From an uncultured Subdoligranulum sp. (lineage in GTDB: Bacteria; Bacillota; Clostridia; Oscillospirales; Ruminococcaceae), in NCBI GenBank assembly GCA_904390925.1, contig CAJFMB010000004.1, positions 1 to 63,772 on the forward strand: a stretch of 63,772 nucleotides of DNA. Direction: 5' to 3'. The translations under genes and the position numbers were made by a program. Of the stretch, positions 32,716-40,674 are shown piece after piece (position 1 is the first letter of the stretch; every line of letters starts with the position of its first letter). Under the pieces are notes generated by a model, which saw only the letters and a list, made by a program, of their open reading frames with translations, had not been told where the DNA came from and made no database searches.

Positions 32716-35190
32716 TTATATAAATCGTCCGGTGACGCTGTCGGGGCAGGCACGGAGTTCCTCCAGCGTGCCGCAGGCCACGATCCGCCCGCCGTCCGCC
32801 CCGCCGCCGGGGCCCATGTCAATCAGGTAATCGGCGTTGCGGATCACATCCAGGTCGTGCTCGATCACCACCACTGTGGCGCCGTGCCGGATCAGCGTCT
32901 CAAAGACCCCCAACAGCGTCTGCACGTCCAGCGGGTGCAGCCCGATGGTGGGCTCGTCAAACACAAAGACACTGTCCTGCTGGGGACGGCCCATCTCGCT
33001 GGCCAGTTTCAGCCGCTGGGCCTCGCCGCCGGACAGGCTGGGGGTTTCCTCCCCCAGGGTCAGGTAGCCCAGCCCCAGGTCATCCAGCACCTGCAGCCGC
33101 TGGTGAACCAGTTTCATCTCCTTGCAGGCATCCAGTGCGTCGTGCACATCCATTGCCATCAGGTCAGGCAGCGAGTAAACCCTGCCCGCCTTGTTTTGGA
33201 TCTGCACCCGGGCCGTATCCCTGGCATACCGGGCACCCCGGCAGTCGGGGCAGGGAATGTCCACGTCGGGCAAAAACTGTACATCCAGGCTGATGACGCC
33301 GGTGCCGTCGCAGGTGGGACAGCGCAGCCGCCCGGTGTTGTAGGAAAAATCCCCCGCCTTGTAGCCCAGCGCCTTGGCTTCGGGGCTGCGGGCAAAAATC
33401 TTGCGCAGCTCGTCATGGACGCCTGCGTAGGTGGCCACGGTGGACCGGACATTGATGCCGATGGGGGTGGCGTCAATCAGCTTGACCTGGCCGATGCCGC
33501 CGGCCTCCACCGCCTTCACATGGTCCGGCAGCTTTTGTCCCGCGACCGCCGCCTGCAGCCCCGGCACCAGACTTTCCAGGATCAGGGTGGTCTTGCCGGA
33601 CCCGGAAACGCCGGTGACCACCGTCAGGCGTCCCTTGGGAATGTCCACCTCCAGCGGCTGCACCGTGTGGATGGCCCCGGTGGAAAGATGGATGCGCCCC
33701 TCATCAAACAGAGCATCCTTTGCCGCCCGCTTTCGCACCTGCACCGGCTTGCCGGTTAAAAACGGCCCGATCCGGGATTGGGGGTCGGCGGCCAGCGCCT
33801 CTTTGGTGCCCTGGGCAATGACCCGACCGCCGTCGGCACCGGCGCCGGGACCCATCTCGATGATCCAGTCGGACTCGGACAGGATCTGGGTGTCATGGTC
33901 CACCAGCACCACCGAGTTGCCGTCCGCCAGCAGATCCCGCATCACACCGGTGAGCCCCACAATGTTGGAGGGATGCAGCCCGATGGAGGGCTCATCCAGC
34001 ACATACAGCACGCCGGTGGTGCGGTTGCGCACCGCCCGGGCCAGCTGCATCCGCTGTCGCTCCCCGGTGGACAGGGTGGAGGCCGCCCGGTCCAGCGTCA
34101 GGTAGCCCAGCCCCAGATCCATCAGCCGCTTTGCCACCGTCTGGAAACTCTCGCAGATGCTTTGGGCCATGGGGCGCATCTCCTCCGGCAGGGTGTCCGG
34201 CACACCGGCCACCCAGTTTACCAGGTCGGACAGCGTCATCGTGCAGGCCTCGTCCAGCCCGATGCCCCGCAGCCGGGGCGCACGGGCGGCTTCGCACAGG
34301 CGGGTGCCGCCGCAGTCGGGACAGGGCCCGATCTTCAAAAACTTTTCCACCCGCTTCATGCCCTTCTCGTCCTTGACCTTGGCCAGGGCGTTTTCCACCG
34401 TGTAGGTGGCGTTGAAGTAGGTGAAATCCAGCTCCGCCAGCTCGTTGGTGTGCTTGGAATGGTAGAGGATATGCTTTTTCTCTGCCGGGCCATGGTAGAC
34501 GATCTCCTTTTCCCGGTCGGTCAGATCCCGGAAGGGCACATCGGTGCGCACCCCCATGGCGCGGCAGACGTCCACCATCAGCGACCACATCAGCGAGTTC
34601 CAGGGCGCCACCGCTCCCTGCTCAATGGTCAGGCTCTCGTCCGGCACCAGGGTGGCCTGGTCCACCGTGCGCACCACGCCGGTGCCGCCGCAGGTGCGGC
34701 AGGCACCCTGGCTGTTGAAGGCCAGTTCCTCGGCGCTGGGGGCATAAAATCTGGCGCCGCACCGGGGACAGACCAGCTCCTGCCCGGCGGCCACCGCCAG
34801 GGTGGGTGGCAGGTAGTGGCCGTTGGGGCAGCGGTGGCTGGCCAGACGGCTGTACATCAGCCGCAGACTGTTCAAAAGCTCGGTGCCGGTGCCGAAGGTG
34901 CTGCGGATGCCCGGCACCGCGGGGCGCTGGTGCAGCGCCAGCGCGGCGGGCACATACAGCACCTCGTCCACCGAGGCCTTGGCCGCCTGGGTCATGCGGC
35001 GGCGGGTGTAGGTGGACAGTGCCTCCAGATACCGGCGGGACCCCTCGGCGTAGAGGACGCCCAGCGCCAGCGAGGATTTGCCCGACCCGGATACCCCGGC
35101 AATGCCGACAATCCTGTTCAGCGGCACATTGACATCCACATTTTTCAGATTGTGCACCCGCGCCCCGCGGATCTGGATGGCGTCGATCAT
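32716..35190 (-). CDS. UvrA-like excinuclease ABC ATPase (short, UvrA2-type)
   Basis: An 824-residue tandem ABC ATPase of the UvrA family. Both nucleotide domains are complete: Walker A GVSGSGKSSL near 33 and GVSGSGKTTL near 520, signatures LSTGERQRMQLARAV near 375 and LSGGEAQRLKLASEMG near 720, and Walker B VLDEPSIGLHP and VFDEPTIGLHP. Zinc cysteines (CPRCGARF, CRTCGGTG, CPDCGGTR, CPTCDGTG, CPDCRGAR) are present. At 824 residues it is over 100 shorter than classical UvrA (~940), and the region that would hold the UvrB-binding domain is short. It is therefore probably a UvrA2-type paralogue rather than the main nucleotide excision repair protein. uvrB and uvrC are not adjacent. Confidence 0.88.
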   Translation of the reverse strand: MIDAIQIRGARVHNLKNVDVNVPLNRIVGIAGVSGSGKSSLALGVLYAEGSRRYLEALSTYTRRRMTQAAKASVDEVLYVPAALALHQRPAVPGIRSTFGTGTELLNSLRLMYSRLASHRCPNGHYLPPTLAVAAGQELVCPRCGARFYAPSAEELAFNSQGACRTCGGTGVVRTVDQATLVPDESLTIEQGAVAPWNSLMWSLMVDVCRAMGVRTDVPFRDLTDREKEIVYHGPAEKKHILYHSKHTNELAELDFTYFNATYTVENALAKVKDEKGMKRVEKFLKIGPCPDCGGTRLCEAARAPRLRGIGLDEACTMTLSDLVNWVAGVPDTLPEEMRPMAQSICESFQTVAKRLMDLGLGYLTLDRAASTLSTGERQRMQLARAVRNRTTGVLYVLDEPSIGLHPSNIVGLTGVMRDLLADGNSVVLVDHDTQILSESDWIIEMGPGAGADGGRVIAQGTKEALAADPQSRIGPFLTGKPVQVRKRAAKDALFDEGRIHLSTGAIHTVQPLEVDIPKGRLTVVTGVSGSGKTTLILESLVPGLQAAVAGQKLPDHVKAVEAGGIGQVKLIDATPIGINVRSTVATYAGVHDELRKIFARSPEAKALGYKAGDFSYNTGRLRCPTCDGTGVISLDVQFLPDVDIPCPDCRGARYARDTARVQIQNKAGRVYSLPDLMAMDVHDALDACKEMKLVHQRLQVLDDLGLGYLTLGEETPSLSGGEAQRLKLASEMGRPQQDSVFVFDEPTIGLHPLDVQTLLGVFETLIRHGATVVVIEHDLDVIRNADYLIDMGPGGGADGGRIVACGTLEELRACPDSVTGRFI

Positions 35191-35371
35191 CAGGCGGTCC
35201 TTCCCTTCATCTTTTTCTGTCTGATATTATAGCATGGAACCGGGGAAATGGGGATACGGTTAATTTTTTGACACTGTGGTGGATTCGTCCCTTTACGGGG
35301 GCGGTCTCTTATGGTATTTTATAAGTAAATGGAACTGCCCGGAACAATACAGCACAGACGAGGTGTTTTGT

Positions 35372-36214
35372 ATGGCATTGCTTCAGGTGAATTATGTTTC
35401 CCAGGCGCTGATGCGCACGGTAACGCTGCATGTGGTGCTGCCGGTGGACAAGTTTGACTCTGAGACCAGCCCCTACCACCCGGAACGGAAATTCCCCACA
35501 TTGTACCTGCTGCACGGCGTTTTCGGCAATTATACCGACTGGGTCAGCGGCACCCGTGTCCAGCGCTGGGCCGAGGCCCACGACCTGGCGGTGGTGATGC
35601 CCTCCGGCGACAACCGGTTTTATGTGGACCAGCCTGCCGCCCACGACCTGTACGGCGAATTCATCGGCAGGGAACTGGTGGAGATCACCCGGCGGATGTT
35701 CCCGCTCTCCCGCCGGCGGGAGGACACCTTTGTGGGCGGGCTGTCCATGGGCGGCTTCGGCGCATTGCGCAACGGCCTGAAATATTACCGCACCTTCGGG
35801 TGTATTGCTGCCTTGTCGGCCGCCAACGTGGTGGCGATACTGGATCAGTACACCGAGGATTCGCCCAGTTTTCTGCGGCGCAAAAGTTATCTGGAATCGC
35901 TGTTCGGCCCGGCGGAGCAGGTCCCGGGCAGCGACTGTGATCTGTTTGCCCTGGCCGACGCACTGAAAGACCAGCCTGACAAACAGCCCAAAATCTATCT
36001 TGCCTGCGGTGAGCAGGATGATCTTCTGCCGGTCAACCGCCGGACCCGGGATCAGCTGATGGCGGACGGATTTGACGTGACCTGGCGGGAGGCCCCCGGC
36101 GGGCACGAATGGGATTTCTGGGACAGCCAGATCCGGCAGGTCATTGAATGGCTGCCGCTGCGCAGCGCAACGGCAGGCATCAACAGCGGCAACGTCCGCC
36201 GCACAGACGAATGA
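35372..36214 (+). CDS. Alpha/beta-hydrolase esterase (esterase D/tributyrin esterase type)
   Basis: A 280-residue member of the putative esterase (esterase D) alpha/beta-hydrolase family. Seen are FPTLYLLHGVFGNYTDWV (oxyanion region, near 48), the nucleophile elbow GGLSMGGFGALRNGL near 120, an acid region KIYLACGEQDDLLPVNR near 210, and the histidine in APGGHEWDFWD near 240. The start at 35372 has GAGGTG upstream. No signal peptide, so cytoplasmic. It could deacetylate sugar or xenobiotic esters or act on S-formylglutathione-like thioesters; the substrate is not assignable. Confidence 0.85.
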   Translation: MALLQVNYVSQALMRTVTLHVVLPVDKFDSETSPYHPERKFPTLYLLHGVFGNYTDWVSGTRVQRWAEAHDLAVVMPSGDNRFYVDQPAAHDLYGEFIGRELVEITRRMFPLSRRREDTFVGGLSMGGFGALRNGLKYYRTFGCIAALSAANVVAILDQYTEDSPSFLRRKSYLESLFGPAEQVPGSDCDLFALADALKDQPDKQPKIYLACGEQDDLLPVNRRTRDQLMADGFDVTWREAPGGHEWDFWDSQIRQVIEWLPLRSATAGINSGNVRRTDE

Positions 36215-36218
36215 AGAA

Positions 36219-36271
36219 CAGGAGCCCTGTTCCTGGAGAATCTCTCCGGGGGCAGAGCTCCTGCGCGTTTT
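36219..36271 (+). terminator. Probable terminator after the esterase gene
   Basis: CAGGAGC (36219-36225) pairs with GCTCCTG (36257-36263) around internal pairing, followed by CGCGTTTTA. The T-run is modest. Confidence 0.55.
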
Positions 36272-37277
36272 ATTTGAGAAAAACGGGTTGTCCCCGGCGG
36301 ACGCTGCCGCCCGGCAGGAACCGGTAACCGATCAGCTGGGTTTTGCTCACCGGTTCACCCTGAATCAGTTTCAGCACCGTGTCGGCACAGATGCAGGCCT
36401 CGTCCTCGGCATTGAAGCGGATGGTGGTCAGCGCCGGGGTCAGTACCTCGCTGGTGTCGTAGCCGCCGAAACCGGTGACGGATACATCCTCCGGGATGCG
36501 CAGACCCAACTCCCGGGCCGCCTTGTAGACGCCGTAGGCGATCCGGTCTGTGGCGCAGATCAGCACCTCCGGCCGGTCCTTCTGTTGCAGGACCCGGCGG
36601 GCCACATCACAGGCGGTGGCATAGGAAAAGTCGGCCAGATAGTTGCGCACATCGGTGACGCCGCCCTCGGCCAGCCCGCGCAGGATGCCCTCCTTGCGGC
36701 GGATGCCCACGGCGATATCGTCCTCGGTGACCCAGATCAGCCCCGCGGAACGCAGACCCTGTTCCGCCAGATGACGCCCCAGCATCTCGCCGGCGGACAG
36801 ATTGTCATCCAGAATCGAGATACCGGCGTCAAATTCCTGGCCCATGAACACCACCGGCGTCCGGATGCTCTCCACCGCCCGGCGATGGGCCGGCGTGATG
36901 AAGCTGGCCACCAGAATGATGCCGTCCACGTTCATCCGGGCCAGATTCCCGATGCTGGCCACCTCAAAGGCAATGTCGCTTTCGGTGTTGACAAACAGCG
37001 GCCAGTAGCCCTTGGTGCGCAGATATTTGTCCATCACAGTGAGCACCCGGGGGGTAACGGTGGAATCAAAACCAGGCAGAATCACACCGATCATTTTCGA
37101 CTGCTTGGCACTGAGCCGTGCAAAGGGATTTGCTTCAAAATGAAAATGCTCGATGGCACGCTGGATGCGCCGGGCGCTGTCCTCCCGGACCGGTTTCCCG
37201 TTGAGATACCGGGAAACCGTGCTTTTGGCAACACCGGCCATGGCGGCCACATCATTGATGGTTGCTCCCTCGCTCAT
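36270..37277 (-). CDS. LacI-family repressor of the sucrose genes (ScrR-like)
   Basis: A 335-residue LacI/GalR regulator. The helix-turn-helix ATINDVAAMAGVAKSTVSRYLNG (residues 5-27) and hinge helix KPVREDSARRIQRAIE are followed by a sugar-binding sensor domain with MIGVILPGFDSTVTPRVL, NVDGIILVASF, ISILDDNLSAGEMLGRHL and SVTGFGGYDTSEVLTPALTTIRF. It is divergent from the PTS and GH32 genes. The intergenic region has perfect AAAACCGGTTTT-type palindromes, so it is most likely their repressor. ATG 37277 is chosen because it precedes the HTH at the normal distance. Confidence 0.88.
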   Translation of the reverse strand: MSEGATINDVAAMAGVAKSTVSRYLNGKPVREDSARRIQRAIEHFHFEANPFARLSAKQSKMIGVILPGFDSTVTPRVLTVMDKYLRTKGYWPLFVNTESDIAFEVASIGNLARMNVDGIILVASFITPAHRRAVESIRTPVVFMGQEFDAGISILDDNLSAGEMLGRHLAEQGLRSAGLIWVTEDDIAVGIRRKEGILRGLAEGGVTDVRNYLADFSYATACDVARRVLQQKDRPEVLICATDRIAYGVYKAARELGLRIPEDVSVTGFGGYDTSEVLTPALTTIRFNAEDEACICADTVLKLIQGEPVSKTQLIGYRFLPGGSVRRGQPVFLK

Positions 37278-37422
37278 GATTCCCCGCCTTTCCCTTATCT
37301 GATAAGGTATCTCTATTGTATCACAGCGCGGATATGGCGTCAAAGGCCTTTTTCCGCGGTCTTTGGTGTTGGAAACCCCTCTGTCAGACAGCAAGAATCT
37401 CTTTCTATGATACCATAATATA

Positions 37423-37436
37423 TAAAACCGGTTTGA
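37423..37436. promoter_or_regulatory. LacI-type operator O2 near the repressor gene
   Basis: TAAAACCGGTTTGA differs by one base from the perfect palindrome at 37512. It lies about 150 bp upstream of the repressor start and may allow autoregulation or looping. Confidence 0.6.
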
Positions 37437-37473
37437 CCAAAAATTACGATGATTATTTGTTAAATATTACGAA

Positions 37474-37501
37474 TTGACGGAACGTGAAAAGAAGATATAA
37501 T
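37474..37501 (+). promoter_or_regulatory. Predicted promoter of the sucrose operon
   Basis: TTGACG (37474-37479), 16-bp spacer, TATAAT (37496-37501). The operator begins 11 bp after the -10. Confidence 0.72.
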
Positions 37502-37511
37502 GAAATTAATG

Positions 37512-37525
37512 TAAAACCGGTTTTA
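37512..37525. promoter_or_regulatory. Perfect palindromic operator O1 of the sucrose operon
   Basis: TAAAACCGGTTTTA is a perfect 14-bp palindrome at about the transcription start, a classical LacI-family repressor site with the central CCGG. Confidence 0.75.
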
Positions 37526-37605
37526 GAATGTCCGCAATCACCCGCTGTTCCTGCCGGCCGACCAGCCGGCATGGTCAGGAACAGCCCCACAGTCAGGAGG
37601 ATCTT

Positions 37606-39042
37606 ATGAGCGACAAGGAGAAACAGCAACGGTATCTTGAGATATCGAAGCGGATTGTCGATGCCGTCGGCGGCAAAGACAACATCATGGCCAGCACCCA
37701 TTGCGCCACGCGGCTGCGCATTGTGCTGAAGGATTACGACAAGATTGACAAGGACGCCATCGAGAACACTGACCTGGTCAAGGGCGAGTTCGTCGCCGGC
37801 AACCAGCTGCAGATCATCTTCGGTGCCGGCCTGGTCAACGAGGTGTATGAGGTCTTTGCCGACTACACCGGCACCGCCGGAAAGAGCATGGCGGAAGTCA
37901 AGGAAGTGGCTGCCCAGAAGATGAACCCGCTGCAGGCGGTCATCAAGTCTCTGTCCGACGTCTTTGTGGACATCATGCCCGGCATCCTGGCCGCCGCACT
38001 GCTTTCCGGCCTGACCGGCGTGCTCAGCCAGTGGGACGTGGTGGAAAACAACGCCACCCTGTACGGCATCAACAAGCTGGTCAGCCTGGCGTCCAACGGT
38101 ATCTTCAACATTCTGCCCATGGCGGTCTGCTACTCGGCCTGCAAGCGCTACGGCGGCAAACCCATCCTGGGCCTGGTCATCGGTGCCATCATGCTGGACG
38201 GCTCGCTGGCCAACGCCTATGACGCTGCCAAGGGCCTGGTGGATGTCCAGTCCATCAGCCTGTTCGGCTTCAACATTGAGCTGGTCGGCTTCCAGGGCGG
38301 CATCATCATCGCTCTGATGATGGGCTTCATCATCGCCAAGCTGGATATCTTCTTCGACAAAAAGATCCCCGACGTGGTCAAGCTGCTCTTCTCGCCCATG
38401 TGCTCGGTGCTGATCTCCACCATCCTTCTGTTCACCATCGTCGGCCCTGTGGGTCGTCTGCTCTCCAACGGCATCACCAACGGTCTGGTCTGGATGACCC
38501 AGAACCTGGGTGCCCTGGGTTACATGGTCTTTGCCGGCGTGCAGCAGATCATCGTCATAACCGGTCTGCACCATATTCTGGGCGCCATCGAGGCACAGTT
38601 GCTTGCCGATCCTGAAATCGGCCGCGACTTCCTCAACCCCCTGATGAGCGTTGCTCTGATGGGTCAGGGCGGCGCTGTGCTGGGTTACCTGGTGCTGAAC
38701 TGGAAGAACAACAAGATGAAAGAGCTCTGCATCCCCTCCTTCATCTCCACCCTGTTCGGTATCAGCGAGCCCGCCATCTTCGGCGTCAACCTGCGGTATA
38801 AGTTCCCCCTGGTGGCAGGCTGCATCGGCGGTGCCTGCGCAGGTGCTTACGTCTACTTCTCCAAGCTGACCGCCATGGGCTTCGGCACCACGGCTCTGCC
38901 CGGCCTGGCCATCTGCGACCCCGCCAACAACGGCTATGTCAACTACATCATTGCCCATCTGATTGCGCTGGCCATCGGTATGGTGCTGACCATCGTCTTC
39001 GGCAAGGCACTGGCCAAGAAGAAGGCCGTTGCCGTCAACTGA
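37606..39042 (+). CDS. Sucrose-type PTS transporter subunit IIBC
   Basis: A 478-residue phosphotransferase permease with an N-terminal EIIB domain followed by the EIIC membrane domain. The phosphorylatable cysteine is in NIMASTHCATRLRIVL near residue 35, with DLVKGEFVAGNQLQIIFGAGLVNEVY after it. EIIC motifs include MPGILAAALLSGLTGVL and the GITEPAIFG-like GISEPAIFGVNLRYKFP near 385. No EIIA domain is fused, so a separate EIIA(Glc) protein is needed. The neighbouring GH32 hydrolase and the repressor make sucrose the likely substrate; trehalose or a beta-glucoside is less likely. Confidence 0.9.
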   Translation: MSDKEKQQRYLEISKRIVDAVGGKDNIMASTHCATRLRIVLKDYDKIDKDAIENTDLVKGEFVAGNQLQIIFGAGLVNEVYEVFADYTGTAGKSMAEVKEVAAQKMNPLQAVIKSLSDVFVDIMPGILAAALLSGLTGVLSQWDVVENNATLYGINKLVSLASNGIFNILPMAVCYSACKRYGGKPILGLVIGAIMLDGSLANAYDAAKGLVDVQSISLFGFNIELVGFQGGIIIALMMGFIIAKLDIFFDKKIPDVVKLLFSPMCSVLISTILLFTIVGPVGRLLSNGITNGLVWMTQNLGALGYMVFAGVQQIIVITGLHHILGAIEAQLLADPEIGRDFLNPLMSVALMGQGGAVLGYLVLNWKNNKMKELCIPSFISTLFGISEPAIFGVNLRYKFPLVAGCIGGACAGAYVYFSKLTAMGFGTTALPGLAICDPANNGYVNYIIAHLIALAIGMVLTIVFGKALAKKKAVAVN

Positions 39043-39067
39043 GGATTCTCTGTTCGAATTTTAACAA

Positions 39068-39103
39068 CAACCGGTTGCCCGGGCGGGTTTCCCGTCCGGG
39101 CAA
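39068..39103 (+). promoter_or_regulatory. Intercistronic palindrome and hairpin between the PTS and GH32 genes
   Basis: CAACCGGTTG (39068-39077) resembles half of the operator palindrome. It overlaps a hairpin TTGCCCGG / CCGGGCAA (39075-39103) with no T-run. It may be an extra repressor site or a stabilising mRNA structure. Confidence 0.45.
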
Positions 39104-39127
39104 TCGGACGATACGGGAGGAACTGTC

Positions 39128-40576
39128 ATGGAAAATCCCAACTACCGCGCCCAGATTCAGCAGGCCTATGCTGATATGAACAAGGCTCCCGCCGACCCCT
39201 GGCGTCCGGCCTATCACCTGACCCCGCCCGCCGGCACGCTGGGCGACCCCAACGGTCTGTGCCAGGTGGGGGACACCTACCACATCTTTGATGTCACCAG
39301 CCCGCTGAACTGCCGGGTCACCAGCCGCACTCCCTGCGTCTGGGGTCATTTCACCACAAAGGATTTTCTCCACTACACCCTGCAGCCCATCGCCATCTAT
39401 CCCGATAACCGCCGGGACCGGGACGGCGTCTACAGCGGCTCGGCCCTGGTGGCGGGGGACCGGCTGTACCTCTACTACACCGGCAATGTGCGCCATCACG
39501 GCAACTATGACTACATCCATGCCGGCCGGGAACAGAACGTGCTGCGGGTGGAAAGCACCGACGGTGTCCACTTCACCGGCAAGACGCTGCTGCTCACCAA
39601 TGAGGATTTCCCTGCGGACATGAGCAATCATGTCCGTGACCCGCAGATCCTCACCCGGGACGGCAAGATCTATATGCTGCTGGGCGCCCGCACGCTGGAA
39701 GATGTGGGCTGCGCCCTGGTGTATGAGAGCGAGGACGGCACCCGCTTCCACCTGGTCAACCGCCTGACCACCCCGGAAAAGTTCGGGTATATGTGGGAGT
39801 GCCCCGACCTGGCAGTGGTGGACGGCCAGCCGGTGTTCATCTGCTGCCCCCAGGGCATCCCCCACGAGGACTACCGCTACCAGAACGCCCATCAGTGCGG
39901 CTGCTTCCCGTTGCACGGGGACTTTGCCGCCGATGCGACACTGGGGGATTTCCAGCAGTTTGACTACGGCTTTGACCTGTACGCCGCCCGCACCCTGAAG
40001 GCGGACGACGGCCGGATTCTGCTGTTTGCCTGGATGGGCATGTCCGAGACCAGCTACAACCGCAATATCTGCGCCGACCGGGGCTGGGACCAGGTCATCG
40101 CCATGCCGCGGGAACTGTCCTGGAAGGACGGCCACCTGTGGCAGAAGCCGCTGACCGAGCTGGCTGCGCTGCGGGATGACCATACCAGCGTTTCTGCCGC
40201 CGACGGCGGACGCTGGCAGAGCCGCCGCTGCGAGCTGGTGCTTTGCCCGGAGGCCGGCCAGGATGTGACGCTGCATCTGTACGAGGATGTCACGCTGCGC
40301 TATCAGGCTGCCGAGGGAGTCCTGACGCTGGAAATGGGCCCGGTCTGCGGCGAGACCCGCGGTGTGCGCCGCATGAAGCTGGATACCCTGACCAAGATGG
40401 ACATTTATCTCGACGGTTCCACCATGGAAATCTTCCTGAATGACGGATATGCCGCCATGACAAGCCGCATTTTTGGCGAAAGCACGACGATTACGGCTGA
40501 CGCCTTTGCAGGAAAGATCGTTTTTTACAACCTGCACGGATTTTCCATTGCGGATGCCCGTGAGGACGGCGTATAA
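39128..40576 (+). CDS. GH32 sucrose-6-phosphate hydrolase-like enzyme
   Basis: A 482-residue five-bladed beta-propeller glycosidase with a C-terminal beta-sandwich. The nucleophile is the Asp of LGDPNGL near residue 43; this motif departs from the common WMNDPNG. The transition-state Asp is in HVRDPQIL near 170 and the acid/base Glu in MWECPDLAVV near 222. The context (PTS IIBC upstream, LacI repressor) points to hydrolysis of sucrose-6-phosphate into glucose-6-phosphate and fructose. GGGAGG precedes the ATG. A strong terminator follows. Confidence 0.88.
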   Translation: MENPNYRAQIQQAYADMNKAPADPWRPAYHLTPPAGTLGDPNGLCQVGDTYHIFDVTSPLNCRVTSRTPCVWGHFTTKDFLHYTLQPIAIYPDNRRDRDGVYSGSALVAGDRLYLYYTGNVRHHGNYDYIHAGREQNVLRVESTDGVHFTGKTLLLTNEDFPADMSNHVRDPQILTRDGKIYMLLGARTLEDVGCALVYESEDGTRFHLVNRLTTPEKFGYMWECPDLAVVDGQPVFICCPQGIPHEDYRYQNAHQCGCFPLHGDFAADATLGDFQQFDYGFDLYAARTLKADDGRILLFAWMGMSETSYNRNICADRGWDQVIAMPRELSWKDGHLWQKPLTELAALRDDHTSVSAADGGRWQSRRCELVLCPEAGQDVTLHLYEDVTLRYQAAEGVLTLEMGPVCGETRGVRRMKLDTLTKMDIYLDGSTMEIFLNDGYAAMTSRIFGESTTITADAFAGKIVFYNLHGFSIADAREDGV

Positions 40577-40592
40577 TGCCAGTATGACAAGC

Positions 40593-40635
40593 GCAGGGGA
40601 ACAGACAGATACCTTGTCTGTTCCCCTGCTTTTTT
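40593..40635 (+). terminator. Intrinsic terminator of the sucrose operon
   Basis: A 15-bp stem GCAGGGGAACAGACA / TGTCTGTTCCCCTGC followed by TTTTTT, directly before the alpha-galactosidase gene. Confidence 0.93.
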
Positions 40636-40674
40636 GATGGCACGGCGCTGCAAACGCGCAGAAAGGAGCCGCGT

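Noticed and set aside
40054-40293. Small antisense gene inside the GH32 gene
   Set aside because: No conserved domain, no promoter, and fully overlapped by a well supported enzyme.
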